Shown here: positions 12,218 through 24,299 of the stretch, in pieces | Layout of the letters: each line of letters opens with the position of its first letter | Position numbering within the stretch: position 1 is the stretch's first letter | Source of the DNA: Paragonimus skrjabini miyazakii | Lineage: Eukaryota > Platyhelminthes > Trematoda > Plagiorchiida > Troglotrematidae | Assembly (NCBI GenBank): GCA_014338405.1 | Contig: JTDE01000708.1 | Location: 139,349 to 203,348 of the forward strand | Direction: 5' to 3' | DNA: 64,000 nucleotides | Translations under genes and position numbers: made by a program | The notes under the pieces: model-generated | The model's input: the letters and a program-made list of their open reading frames with translations, nothing else | Database searches by the model: none | Told to the model about the DNA's origin: nothing

Positions 12218-12473
12218 GATATCCGCACCACCAGACACAGACGCGTCTTATCCACATCAGTCTCACCCCCACTTAATGGGCAAAGGATTAGATCAATCAG
12301 TTCCGAGACAGCGCGGGCTGACCTAACCACAGCAAATCCCATGTGATATCTATTCTTTTGTTAATGTGATTTCGATTACAACACTCTTGAAGAAGGCCGC
12401 CTGATGTAGTTGAAATGTAGAGTATTACAACTTGCTCTTAACGTTATATTACTCCCAGTCGATTTACCGAAAG
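12218..12473 (+). mobile_element. PLE-associated terminal unit next to PLE coding sequence
   Basis: It starts with GATATCCGCACCA and follows the same order as the reverse complement of 6293-6600: CAGTCTCACCCCCACTT, GGCAAAGGATTAGA, GAAGAAGGCCGCCTGATG and TATTACAACTTGCTCTTAAC. It is cut off near 12473, where reversed PLE RT sequence begins. This is the one place in the window where the unit touches PLE coding sequence, and the basis for calling it a PLE terminus. Confidence 0.65.
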
Positions 12474-12955
12474 GGATTTGAAGTTTCGGATTCCCCGACA
12501 AATCTCAGCTAAAACAGCGCCACGTGGGTTCCCCATGGCTACGCCATCTACCTGTTGAAAACCCTTATCCGAAAAATAGAATCTCACATTTTCAGTGCAT
12601 AATAAAAGTAAACGCTTCAAATGGTCAACGGGAATTGGAAAAAGAATGGAGTTGGATAAAGCGAAATCACATACAGAATCAATTGTTTCGTGAAGTAGTA
12701 CGTTTGTGAATAAAGAATTAACATCATCGTGTCCTTGGAAAATTCAGGTTTTCAATACATGATATCACTTCAAAAGTGTCTTTCAAAGTATGCATACATC
12801 GTTTCTGTTGAAGAGGTTTTAAAATGTCAACCAGCCATTTTGCTAGCTCATTGTAAGGAGAATCAAGCATTGCTAAAATGGACTTTACAGAACTAACTCA
12901 GTTGTGGGTTTCGGACAAACTAGACGGTTGTGAAGTCTTGGTACCGACAGATTTT
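12474..12955 (-). pseudogene. Penelope-like element RT, N-terminal half, inverted
   Basis: Minus-strand translation from 12955 down gives the first half of a PLE reverse transcriptase: a GLPK-type remnant (GTKTSQP), then LDSPYNELAKWLVDILKPL, FEVISCIENLNF, the motif A block DDVNSLFTNVLLHETI, LKRLLLLCTENVRFYF, and the motif B block QQVDGVAMGNPRGAVLAEI ending near 12505. One in-frame stop (12898-12900) and one frameshift near 12725 break it. It stops just before the position where the plus-strand fragment at 12956 resumes the same domain. PLE assignment is firm from motif order and wording. The sequence 12474-12505 could be the last RT residues or the start of neighbouring DNA. Confidence 0.85.
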
Positions 12956-14080
12956 AACATGCGATGTGTTCATGGCCAAAGTTGAACAGTCACTACGTCC
13001 AGTTGTGGACGGACTGAAACTCTAAAAGCGATATGTTGACGACATATTCTTGATTGGACAAGACAAGAAACAAGTAGAAAGGACAATTCAAGCTTTTAAC
13101 TCAGTCCATCCAAATCTGTCAATCACAGCTGAGTACGAGGGTGAGAACAGTTTACCCTTCTTGGACATCCTGGTTAGGCGCCGTTCAGACAGTTCTATCG
13201 AGCGTTCTGTGTACCGTAAACCAACATGCACAGGACAGTACATGAATTTCATGAGTTTTGCTCCTGTTGCACACAAAAAATCACTAGTACGTACACTGTT
13301 TTACACAACATCAAAAATATGCTCCCAAGGTGGATTACAAGCCGAAATGCTTCTTGTTAACGATTTCCCCGAACGTTTCATTTGGAAATGGAGCAAATTT
13401 ACTCCTGCTAAAAATACAACCTTGGAAGTCCCTAAAGAAGATGTCTACACCAAACTCCCCTTCAAAGGTGATAGTTTGATGAGCATTTTTGGAAACATTA
13501 TCAGTGACGCGTTAAAACGGGTGTATGATGCACCATAGCTTGTCCTGCTCTCACAAACGACCAAGTTAACTCTACCCCTGGTCAAAAAGCAAATCCCTAT
13601 GTTTCCTACCAGCCATTGTATCTAACAGTTTTCCTGAAGTTGCGAAAACGCCTACAGTGGTGGAACAGAAAGGGTACGTAGAACCAAGGTCAAGGAGCAT
13701 ACCGCAAATTAGTTGAGAATTACATTGTCTAACCCGCCAATAAGTGACACACAGCGAGGACGAAATGCCGCTTCATCCATGGCAAGGCACTTATCGACTA
13801 CTGGTCACAGTGTCAATATCACATTTTTGTTTAAGGTCTTGATGAACACATAGCCCACAAGTTCTCAAGTATATTGAAGTTTTGTTGATCAGCCGTCCAT
13901 AGGCGATCCTATGCGCACAAAAACCACCGATTGTCAACCACTGTTGGCCGTGGGCTTAGCCGTGAGTACCACTCACGACCCAGCCCGATTTGTACTTCTA
14001 ACTGTTTCATTTTAGTTCTGTTGGTTTTGTTTTCATGTTAGTCACACGTTTACCACTGTTGAGAGTGTGCAAAATCAATT
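12956..14080 (+). pseudogene. Penelope-like element RT, C-terminal half plus GIY-YIG endonuclease remnant
   Basis: The plus-strand frame starts with DVFMAKVEQ and reaches the catalytic box RYVDDIFLIG (YVDD at 13032-13043) after one stop near 13022. It continues through LPFLDILVRR, SVYRKPTCTGQYMNF, HKKSLVRTLFY and TKLPFKGDS to a stop near 13538. All of these are hallmarks of the PLE RT thumb region. Further on, in shifted frames, GGTERVRRTKVKEH (about 13655-13705) and SSMARHLSTTGHSV (about 13770-13815) match the C-terminal GIY-YIG-type endonuclease. QKPPIVNHCWPW-like residues near 13920 match the usual end of the ORF. The YVDD box is intact, but stops and shifts make the element non-functional. 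The reading frame 13050-13538 is the longest conserved frame in this part of the window. Confidence 0.9.
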
Positions 14081-17000
14081 CATATCGTAACTTGTGTCTT
14101 CTGACTATTCTATTCAAATTCCTATTTTAACCAAAAAAATCCTCACTTGTTTAAAAAATATAAGACATTATGAAAATTTTGGACAAGTTTATATCACTGA
14201 ATTGGCTGGCTTAAAAGGTATAACTTATCTGTCTATTTCATAACTCGTAGAAGCAACATGTTCTTCAAGATTTCCTTGACTAAACCCGTAGTTTGCTCTT
14301 GTCCACCGACATGTTACAAACGCCATTTATCAAATGTCTGTGATTGAAAGTTTAAATTCTGTCACCAATTTCTGTACACTGCATAAATACGGGGTGGCAA
14401 GTTTAACAATGTACAACTAGTCTGTCAGTGTGATGAAGGCCTTCAAGCAAAGAATAACCTTGGATCTGAATTGATGAGGGTCTAAATAGGAGTGCATTCA
14501 TTGGCATGTGACTCACAATGATAACGACCAGAACAAGGGTTAACGTTTGAGATTTCAGCATAAAAGCACCATTTTGTCTAACTAGACTCTTTTTTTTATC
14601 ATAACCTAGTTTGTGTTCTGTTATACGTTGGCTTTCGATAAGGGTACACATTTCGTCCCGATCGACAAGTATATTATTAACCGCAGACTCAAACTCATCA
14701 GCCAGACTGTATGCAATCTTCTTGAATGAAAGAATGAAAGGAAAGTGTGTGTGCTTGTGTGTGTGGGGGGGAGAATAAACTCTCCCCTGTAAGTTTACGA
14801 TGAAATGTTTGTCAATAGTCGTGGAGTATTTGGCTTGATTAAACCATTTGGTGCGTTTATCAATAGTTTCGACATCTCTTCAATAGGTTACATGCTTCCG
14901 CTCTAGTAAAAGTTGAAAACTACCTATTGATCGCCTTATGTGATTACTTAAAGACAGCTTCTTTGTTACAACCATGCAGTGTTCGAACTAACATCTGCAT
15001 CTGTCTTACAATAGTTCGCCTCTTTCTTCTTCGCCTTCTTCTAAGTTTTGTTGACTTACGCCTTTTACACGCCCACAACCAAGGTGTACACTTCCGTACG
15101 GGGTCAGCAACTTCACTAACCCCTAAGACGATGCACCACATGTATATTTGCATACAAACTACCAAGCAGGCATTGAGACAAGGTACTTCCTACCACAGTA
15201 TGCAATATTTTAATACTGGATTCCTTGTCTAGCAAGTTAACATATTTTACAGGAAACATTCCGCTTACTGGAAATTAATTGTTGGTTGGAGTTTAGAGAG
15301 ATCACATTAAATACCACCCGGTAACTACGCCAACCATACACTCAGCGTCCTACATCGCGAAAGCAAGCCACAACGCAAGACTAAGCTAGTTTGCTTCGGT
15401 CTCAAGCGAGAAACACAGGCCAGCATGTTAAATTGCTGTTGATTTGGTCAGTTATATCTCAACTGGTACAAGACATGTGTGCAATAAAAAAAATATTGTA
15501 GGCAGTAATTTAAATAGAACACAAATCACAGATTAATGCAACTTTCGTACTGTGAGAAAATTTCCACCTATCCTCTATGAGAAAATTGGCTGGAGTTTCT
15601 CTCCTGTTAGAACATATTAATGATGCATATCATTACATTAACGGGAAGGTGAAAGCCTGGCCATCACATCACGAGATAACGTTGTTGGCCACTGCACCAG
15701 TGACTTCACTTAGTGTACAATCAAATAATCGGACTTAAACTGTCAGCTACCTCTACTTAAGATTAATGATACGTCGGTCATCTTAGTAGGCAATGTGGCA
15801 GCTGTCCCGTTAACTCCAAACGATGGCACCACAACTCTTTGTTGCGTACTCAGCTATCCAGTCGAGAAGAATCATAACAGGAATCTAAACGGCACTAACC
15901 ATTCTCAATTTAGTGCAAAAACAGCGCACTTTTATAGAGGAACAACAGTATTTACGATTGCTACTAGACGATAGGGGTTCCCGTGTTTTGATTGACCAGT
16001 TTATTGATGTGTTGTTCGACGACCTTGCATCTGGCAACTCGGTTGTTTGAAAAGTCTATGATTGGTTGACACCAGTTTGACCATAAGTCCGTCTGTAGCA
16101 GCTTGTGCGCGAGCACCGATTGGCTGAAATTTCTCCAATCAAGAAACCGTTCCAGTCCAATCACATAGCACTTCTCTGTCCGGTTTAAATCAATAACGTC
16201 AGTAAACTTGCTGTCCGATGTTCCGTGTACTGATAAGTAGTCAGGGGTTTGATTTTTATATACTTAACAGCATCATCAAACTGTAAATGATTAATAGGCT
16301 GCCGAATTCAATAACTTTCGACTTACCACAGTGTAAAAAGACAAATATAATTTTCGTTAGCTTTGCACAAAATCATCACGTAAAAGAAGTCTGTCAGACG
16401 TTCAACTAACCAAAATATTTGGTTAATAGATGTGCAATAATATTTTGTCCTACGAATATAAAGTGAAGCATACTTGTCAACAAACGTTAGCCAACATCTT
16501 GGATAACCAGCCCCTTTTCACAGCTTCAGAACACTCCCGGGCTTCTCGAGGTGATAGCTGTATAAGTCGCACGTTTTTTCTCTCCAGCTTGATCTCCGAG
16601 AATCGTAGGTTTGCGTGCCACATGGTCATATTTATTTGTCATAGCAAGAACCCGAGTGGTTCGTTCGTTCTATGAGATCAGTCCTATTTTTGCTTTGCCA
16701 TACTTATTATGCATTGCCAAAAAATTTCCAACCAACATCACAAATCGATGAGAAAGTGAGAACGCACGTTATCCACTTGTTCATCAAGCACAAACAGACT
16801 TAATTATAACTGATAAGTAAAGCTTGATGTTAATTTTCGTTAAGGCCTAGTGTTTCGCTTGTGATTTGCATTCTGTCAATCTACTCATAAAATAGATTGA
16901 TCAAACTGTCAAGAAAATCGATTTTGTTGTTAAGTAACAATTCAACCCAGTGGATAGTATTATTAGCTAACAGCTTCTTTATCAAGAACCTGTTAACAAT

Positions 17001-18430
17001 GAGTATCCCGAACGCAAAACATATTCCAAGAAAGCCACCCGATATATATTACGACTTTATGGCATTGAGAGAACAATCCCCTCCAGATATGGCAAGGAAC
17101 GAACCGCCTGATCTCTAGTTTTAGCCCCCTCCCCCCATGTGAGGAATACATCAAGACAAACCACGCCATCTAAATAAATTGTTAGCTGCCAGTGTCGATG
17201 TTTATTTTCATCGGTCTGTCTCCATGTTTTTGGTTACATACGTTTGTTATTTTCCCTCCACTGAATTTTGTTTCTGTTATTTATAAGTTCTGTGAACTGA
17301 CAGAAATGATAAAAGTTTTGTTCTTGTATTTTGATTAACAAAAGGTAGAAATGCCTTCGTACTCTGCACGGTATAGTGGAACCGCTGGTAAAATTGTATG
17401 AATTTTCGTATAGTGAGAAGACCTTGCAAATACCCAAATACTAAACTGGATAGTACTATATAACTGGAAGAGACTAACGATAATATTCACACGTTATCCA
17501 GAATGATTTCCGAAATGTTAGTATGTAGATCGAAATACTACTAACGAGATAAGCTTAGAGCATGAATTAATGTTTTTTGCATGTAAAACACTAGCTATTG
17601 TTGGTTGATCAACAAAACTTCTCTAATCGCACGTAGTTTCGGGTTTATATCTCAAACAGTTGTAGTGACGTTTTAGTAGGTTAAGTTTCACAATTGATGA
17701 CCTCAGTTTTCTCGTTTGGCTATACGTTTGTTTGCAAACTCGCGTCATTACCTAAATCACCCATCAGTTGACGCAAACGCTGATTCGTTCTGCCTGAGAA
17801 AGTATCTTTGTAGTTGCAAGTAATAGATAGTGTGTTACGTACTAAAGTTCAATGAATTGTATCTTGCATGTGTGAAACGCTCCAAGAATTGAAACCAATT
17901 CTTCGACTCAGCTTTTCCATCCTTTCCCTTCAATCGATGATGCAACGAGCACTATTATATACCATCATACTAATTTCTAGTAAACAGTAAGCAGGATAAT
18001 ATCGAAATACAAACGTCCAACAACACATATTCTAGTTTTTCCAATGAACTGGATATAGTAAATTGATCGTGTTCAGTGAACGGAGTCACGCAGTTAAAGT
18101 ACAACAAATTAGCAACAATAGGCATACTCGTAATCAACTGAAATAGGTGTACTGTGCATGTCGCGGATTGCGTATGGCTTCTGAGCACTTAGACGTTTTA
18201 TTGGTTTATGTTGTTCGCCCGGTGAGACCGAATAAGTATGGTGTTGTGAAAAACCATTTAGTTTTTAAAACCTAAATAACTTGGTGGAAGTTTATATGTG
18301 AATTAATTTTTAGATAGCAACGTCGTCTACTTACACCCGACTAAGTAGAGTAGTGGGTCACAAACACATTTATGGATAAGTTTCTTAGTCCCTATGTTTA
18401 GTTACCTCGTTAGTATTGCTAGCCTGTGTG
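14081..18430. other. unassigned DNA
   Basis: AT-rich sequence with only short frames. The arginine-rich minus frame at 14944-15165 comes from a TTCTTC-type low-complexity stretch and is not convincing. I see no tRNA, rRNA or transposon motifs. Confidence 0.4.
14743..14775. repeat. GT-rich microsatellite
   Basis: A run of GTGTGTGTG with one interruption, followed by a G tract (GGGGGGGAG). Simple sequence of no further significance. Confidence 0.9.
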
Positions 18431-18640
18431 ATGTCTGCAGTTAAAAAGGAGAAACAACTGGTTTTGGCTAACTGTGCAAGTGTAACTATACGATCGAAAG
18501 TATACAAAACAGTTTCAAGAAAATATACCCATCTCGTTTGGTTCATTGTTTTGTTGATATTCATATGCATCACAGCCTTGTTGGTCATTTGTGATTCTGT
18601 CATCATTTCAGTTGCTTCGAAGCTACTGAGGCGGCTTCCT
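18431..18640 (+). CDS. candidate exon: N-terminal TM1 region of a DEG/ENaC-type channel
   Basis: An open stretch starts at ATG 18431 (MSAVKKEKQL). It continues with VLANCASVTIRSKVYK, a basic segment SRKYTHLVW, and a strongly hydrophobic run from FIVLLIFICITALLV to about residue 55. A short cytoplasmic N-terminus with an Asn-Cys-containing patch before a Trp at the start of the first membrane segment is the layout of DEG/ENaC subunits. An AG acceptor (TGATGTCTGCAG, ending 18440) sits just inside the ATG, so it could be a first coding exon or an internal exon. The donor is not clear. The same strand carries a better DEG/ENaC exon at 55150-55395. Identity is an inference from layout. It could be an unrelated one-pass membrane protein or a chance hydrophobic frame. 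Confidence 0.4.
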
Positions 18641-18689
18641 TCACCAGAACAGTCTTCAGGGTGGATTGTCTATTTGATCAGCTGAGAAA

Positions 18690-20240
18690 AACGAAGTAAT
18701 CTGGTTATAACGTTTACTATTTATGGAGCGGATGTGTTCATATCCCGTTAGCCAATATGGAAGAGTGGACAAACATCAGCTTACGCGATTCATCAGTCGA
18801 TTTGTGATAATTCCCATTCAATTAGGCTCACTTAATTATCACTTCCGGAAAATTATCAGACAGACAAGTTGATTACTACAACCACGGGACAATCATAAAC
18901 CGGTCAGTTGTTGCACCTGGGTATGAATGGGTTTGCATGTGTGGACTTCCTCTGCAATTGTAGTAGGCAAGCCTGTCATGCGATACATGCTTTCGTGCGC
19001 GCAACCCTTGTGTCGTATGGGTGAATGTGTTCGCTTGTGTCTAGGTTTTATGTTAATCGCAAGCATTTTGAAGCAGACAGTCCTCATGTTACCGTTCCTC
19101 GCTGGATATACGATGGTGATTGCCTCCATGTATATCCAAGTTGTATCGGCTGAAAGCTGCGAACTGTCATGTACACTGTGTTGCCAAGACGTGCTTGACG
19201 GCAGACAGAAATACACTCTACACAGATTCGATTGTGTCAGAGGGTTTTTGTTCGCTAGCTGTGTTGTATGCTGTCACCGATTTAATGGTTGACGCTGAAC
19301 ATTTCCATCCAGTCAACCTGAAGCTGAATACTGTATCTAGTTTTGTCAAAGTACAATCAATTCTTTGTGAAAGCACACCTCAAAGAGAATCAGGAAAGTG
19401 TTGTATTTCAATGTCTGCTATATTCAATGGTTTCCGGCAGAGAATTCATTTATAAACAGTATATAAGTGAGTTAATGTATTTTAGCGAGATTTGGATACA
19501 GCTGCCTAAAAGTTGGTATGAACTATTTATGGTCGGACATATTGCTCTATCTATTATCAAATACTTGCTTTGGAAAAGCAAAGTGTTCGTTAGTTTTATG
19601 AGCCTATATTGCGAGAAAACAACAATAAACATATTACTGCATCTATACTCTTATCACAACATAAATAAACAACTTTACTTGGGACGTTCTGATTTATGAT
19701 GATATATGAATCGTTAATAGTTAGTACATACTGTCAACAGCCAACTAAGTTTCTGATTGTAATAAAAGCCTGTGAAAGAACGAAATCTTCTTTGTAAACA
19801 ATAACACGACTTTAAAATTATCCCCCTCCTTGGAGGAATCAGCTAGTTCGCTTCTTTTGGTTAGTTCAGGTAGCTTCAGTTTTGCCCTTGAGGCAGTAAC
19901 TATTAGCCATACATTACTGATTACTGTTTTGTCTACGTATTGTTCGTCAATGTATCGACCCCCCCCCTCCCCCAAGTCGTCACTAATGGATAGATAAACA
20001 TAAATTAATTATTGAACACAGAGTGATTATGCACCACGCTAGCACACGTGTACTGAGTCCTGTACTAACCAGATCGGATAATGCAGTCTCAATCATTCAC
20101 GGAATTCCATTTCGAAGTGACTAATCAACCACCCTGAGAGTAAAATATATCCCAGTGAGCTATCCTAATTTACTCTGGAAATTTCGACAATAGTTCAAGT
20201 AGCTTTCCATGGTTTGGACATTTAGAAAATTCAGATTTCA
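18690..20240. other. unassigned DNA
   Basis: Overlapping short frames on both strands (18927-19699), rich in Cys, Leu and Phe, have no motif I recognise and no clear splice structure. A C-rich tract lies at about 19959-19975. No gene is supported. Confidence 0.4.
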
Positions 20241-20724
20241 CGCATTAACATCTGGTCTCAACACCTCAACCACTTTCGCTTGTGAGTAATGATCAGGTTG
20301 CCGGATCGTCTCGATAGAAGACGCAGTTACTGTCTGTTAATTCCAATCGATAATCCCGCGATTAGGACTTCCTAGACAGGTCGAAATCTCCGATCTCATT
20401 AAACCTGCTAGGCGATATCGCCTGATCATTACTCACAAGCGAAAGTGGCTGTGTTCACATATGTTAATTCTATGGTGCCAAATGTGAGGTCGGTGGTGCA
20501 GTGGTAAACACGGTTGCCTCATGAATAGCGTGGCCGGAGATCTAGTCCCGTCAGTGGCGATGATATGCACTACTGACGAGCTCTAATAAGAGCGAAACTC
20601 GAGTCTAGTGCTTCTGTTGGTCAAAAGGGGCCGACTGAAAATTCTACGGGAATGCAACAGCTGCGATCAATAGTGGGTGATGTTTAAATTAAAATTAACC
20701 AAATCCCCGACTATTCATCAGTAA
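20241..20724 (+). mobile_element. SINE-B, full-length copy with intact hammerhead
   Basis: Same order as 6661-7154. The two palindrome arms have CCACTTTCGCTTGTGAGTAA on the left and its reverse complement at about 20427-20456. The A box is TGGTGCAGTGG at 20494-20504, with a slightly altered B box (AGATCTAGTCC) at 20538-20548. The hammerhead core is at 20567-20611, then the GGGGCCGACTGAAAA body, and a tail ending CTATTCATCAGTAA that is partly duplicated just downstream (ACTACTTATCAGTAA). This is the best-preserved plus-strand ribozyme copy. Confidence 0.85.
20567..20611 (+). ncRNA. type I hammerhead ribozyme (intact core)
   Basis: All hammerhead elements are present in order. Stem I strand GCACTA (20567-20572), CTGACGA box (20573-20579), stem II GCTC/GAGC closing a six-base TAATAA loop (20580-20593), GAAA (20594-20597), a very short stem III C-TCGA-G, cleavage triplet GTC (20603-20605), and the stem I partner TAGTGC (20606-20611). 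Self-cleavage would fall after C20605. The 2-bp stem III (A-U plus C-G) under a four-base loop resembles the minimal stems of retroelement hammerheads, which often act as dimers. Activity is inferred, not shown. The copy at 35839-35883 independently keeps every core base. Confidence 0.85.
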
Positions 20725-22685
20725 ACTACTTATCAGTAAAGCCGTTATTCATTAATCAGGAGATTGTTGTCCAAGTAAACTTGAATGAGTCAAAGATAAT
20801 CTTGGTTGGAATTATTTCAGATCACGTCTGACTATGATAAGCCAATAGTTTTGCTACTTCCATTCGTGACGCACAGAGTAAATCCTTGAGCGATAAGGCC
20901 CTATAGAAGTTGAAGTAAATTGCTATCGAAGTAAGTAACCAGTAAATAAGCCGTTGTAAAGTTAACTGACCAATTCGAGCCACAAGGGTGGTAGATCAAG
21001 TTAGATATGGCATCGTACATCTATGCACACTTGAAAATGAAACAAGATAGCTCTACTGAGAGTCAGAAGATTTTGAGATATCCCGCTTTCCAAAACTCTA
21101 CATTCTACGACCGTTACGTTAAAGGGGATGACGAGAATGAGACAGGAAAGGGTGAGCGTGGATACGTTTAAAAGCTTTTACATTTCGTTTAAGCATAAAC
21201 TTACTGCAATTCACACCCCATATGTTCATGAGACAATGAAGGACTTTGAAAACGCGTATCATAAATACAATATGATTGTACGTTTTGGTTGCACTAAGTA
21301 GGCTGATGAAGTTCATTAACAACTCAGTTTTTATGGTGTGTTTATGAAGTAATCTTTGGTAAAATCGTGAAATGTGAACTCACGGTGGTAAAAAGACAAA
21401 CTAGCGTTATTCGGTGTGTATCCGAATCAATTGGCTTGAATAAACCTAATGTGCATAAGCCTTTTTGTGTATTCTTGGGTACCTTCAGTTCAATATGGCA
21501 GTGTTCTGGCCTCGTGTGACACTATCACAAACAGATCGAACGAACAGACTTAGCACTTTACCCTGTGGTTGACTGTAGCATCGTGGTAGGTCTGGGTTCG
21601 ATTGGAGTACTCGTACGATGATCAGTTCAATCGGGCGGAATGCCGCTATGACATAGCAAAGCCAAATTTGTTCGCCTAACCAAGTCGAAAGTCAAGTTGT
21701 CCACTATGTCGCCAAGCAAACGAAAGTATGAATTTCGTTGGACTAAGAAAGAAACAAACGGAGGTGTTCTACATGGCTTGTGGAACAGATGCTACAGTAG
21801 CTACATAGAAACACGCCATTAGGCGTTCAAGCGGTAGTACATAGCACCTAATTAACAAACTGTTTTATGTGAATGGTTTTGATAAAAATAATGTTTAGGT
21901 TTTGCGAATTCGGCCACACCCCTTCTCACTTTTACGCCTCTGAAGTGAAACTATACTTACTTCTAATCCGTGGTTTTACGATGGTTAAGTTTGCTCGTCG
22001 GTCAACTGCTTTTGGTTGTCGGTAATGCTGACAAACTACTGGTTATAATAGCAGATCTTTCATCGAGATACTCGCCTAATAGTTCACATACAGCTTTTTA
22101 AGTAACCGCTCGTGTGCTTGAAAATTAATTTCCTTCTAGACAATATATTAACAAAAGTTCGGTCAGTTCGTTTTTTGTCTCATTTGCCTCTACAACCACA
22201 TCTCGAAAACAGTTCAACTAAAACTAATCTTCTATCTCGATGTGACTTCAACATGAAAAGACAAACTTTTTAGCAGGTCAGCAAATCATCAACCTCTTGT
22301 AAACGTGCCATTTGTGATTAAGGTTGGGTTACAACACTGAGGGGTTTTTCACAGACTGATTAAAATTCTAACCATTATTTTACCCAAGTAGTAGCAGTCT
22401 GTTGTCACAGGATGAAAAAACCTAGAGGAGAGTATCTTCAGCCAAAAAACTGCTTTCTCTAGTTACGAATTTGCATAAGAAAATCAGTAAATCTGTCTTT
22501 ACCAATAGTAATATCGTTTCTTGTATTTTCAAAAGTTGTGACAAAAAACAGCGCCATAAGGCAAAACGTACTTAGACGGACCAAGGCAATAAATTAAATT
22601 CTTGCGCATAATGTTCTGTAAGGCCACTAGAATATTGTCTACTTAATTTCGGTCTCCTGCTTCTGAATCGATTGGTCAGTCATCC
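20725..22685. other. unassigned DNA
   Basis: No gene or named repeat is recognisable. Frames are short and without motifs, including the minus frame 21119-21322. Confidence 0.4.
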
Positions 22686-22689
22686 AACA

Positions 22690-23600
22690 GAATTGACCCG
22701 GCCAGGTTGAACATCAGCATGGACTCAATCCCGTGCATATCTACTCAGTGAAGTACCTCAGTGTTGGGAACAATCCTCGACCAGCGAACGCACGAAATTT
22801 GCTTCAGACACTCTTGATAGAAACACCTCAGCTAACGCACATTTCATTGTTACAGCACCTAGGTTTCATACCTGCACACATTTTGATGACACAATTACGT
22901 GGAACATTTTTTGCCCACTTCAGGTTGCGGTTTTGCCAGATCTATTTTGAGATGTTTGAGAGTGACGCTAACAGTAGACATACGGAATCGCAAACCCCGC
23001 GGACCGTGGACAGATCGATCAACAGCTTACTACCCAGTTAGTCGACTTCTGGATGGCTGTTTACAAAGTCACTGTCTGCGCAATATTCCGTATAGGCACA
23101 GCGCCTTCATTCGGAGAGGTCTGAGAACAAAACAGTGTGGTACTCTGTAGTCATTGGTTTTCGATTTTCTTCACTATGAGTAAATCAAATGTTATGTTCT
23201 ATTGACAATAATATCGGAACGGACCAATTAAACAGCAGCTATGTAGTATCGTCAACTATTTGTGTTACTCCATCTGAACACTGTCCTCCTAGTTCCGAAG
23301 AACTACTGTTTATATTGCAATCAGATGTACACCAAATTGTGCTGGGGCTGAGAAATAATCCTATTTCAAGCCCGTGACTGTTTCGAAATCACTGGATTTC
23401 CATCCACACGAATGCATTGCTGTCTTTATACTTACAAGTAACATTTTAATCGATTTATCAATCTTGTTTGGCATACATATCTGCTCAACAAAGTTGGCTA
23501 GCTTGTCAAAACTAAGCATCAGCTCAGGACACAGAGTGAAACGGGAGCAATCTAGTAATCGAGTCCTCCACCAGCACACAGAGTAGTGAGGCATCGTGAC
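22690..23600 (-). pseudogene. RTE-type LINE fragment (RT to C-terminal region)
   Basis: Minus-strand pieces match the large element at 61.1-64 kb in the same order. AMHSCGWKSSDFETVTGLK (about 23440-23361) matches its VQSCGVTCDDFDIVTGEK. The nucleotide stretch 22980-23060 matches 61817-61890. IVPNTEVLH (about 22790-22750) matches MVPNTEILW. Frames are broken by many stops and shifts, and the catalytic motif C region is not legible. It is an old copy truncated at both ends. The plus-strand frames 22733-23150 are antisense shadows. Confidence 0.75.
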
Positions 23601-23905
23601 GCTTTACAATTCGTGCGCATGCACTGTTCTAGCTTAACCAGAAACAAACACCGGATTGGGTAAGTTTATTCCGTATTGATCAGCTTATGTTAATGTAACC
23701 CCAATAGGAAGTCGTGAACAGTATATCAAGTTGTCAGTATTAAGTGGCCTTTTGCATGCCTACACCTGCTAGTGTATAGTCTTTGAAAATTCTCTCATTC
23801 TGTGCCCAAATCAAGCATGTACGTGGTTCGACACCATCCTGTACAACCGAGATGTTACAGTAGTATGAGGTCAGCATAAAAGAAGATGTTTGTTAAAATT
23901 ACTTA

Positions 23906-24299
23906 NNNNNNNNNNNNNNNNNNNNNNNNNNNNNNNNNNNNNNNNNNNNNNNNNNNNNNNNNNNNNNNNNNNNNNNNNNNNNNNNNNNNNNNNNNNNNNN
24001 NNNNNNNNNNNNNNNNNNNNNNNNNNNNNNNNNNNNNNNNNNNNNNNNNNNNNNNNNNNNNNNNNNNNNNNNNNNNNNNNNNNNNNNNNNNNNNNNNNNN
24101 NNNNNNNNNNNNNNNNNNNNNNNNNNNNNNNNNNNNNNNNNNNNNNNNNNNNNNNNNNNNNNNNNNNNNNNNNNNNNNNNNNNNNNNNNNNNNNNNNNNN
24201 NNNNNNNNNNNNNNNNNNNNNNNNNNNNNNNNNNNNNNNNNNNNNNNNNNNNNNNNNNNNNNNNNNNNNNNNNNNNNNNNNNNNNNNNNNNNNNNNNNN
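23906..24299. other. assembly gap (N run)
   Basis: 394 undetermined bases. Reading frames crossing it are artefacts of X residues. Confidence 1.

Noticed and set aside
12395..12440. Hammerhead in the PLE terminal unit (CTGATG near GAAA)
   Set aside because: Other copies read CCGATG or TCGATA at this place, and the conserved structure is a simple GGCCAC/GTGGTT hairpin, not a hammerhead.
14944..15165. Arginine/lysine-rich small protein
   Set aside because: The basic run is produced by a TTCTTCGCC-type low-complexity stretch read antisense.
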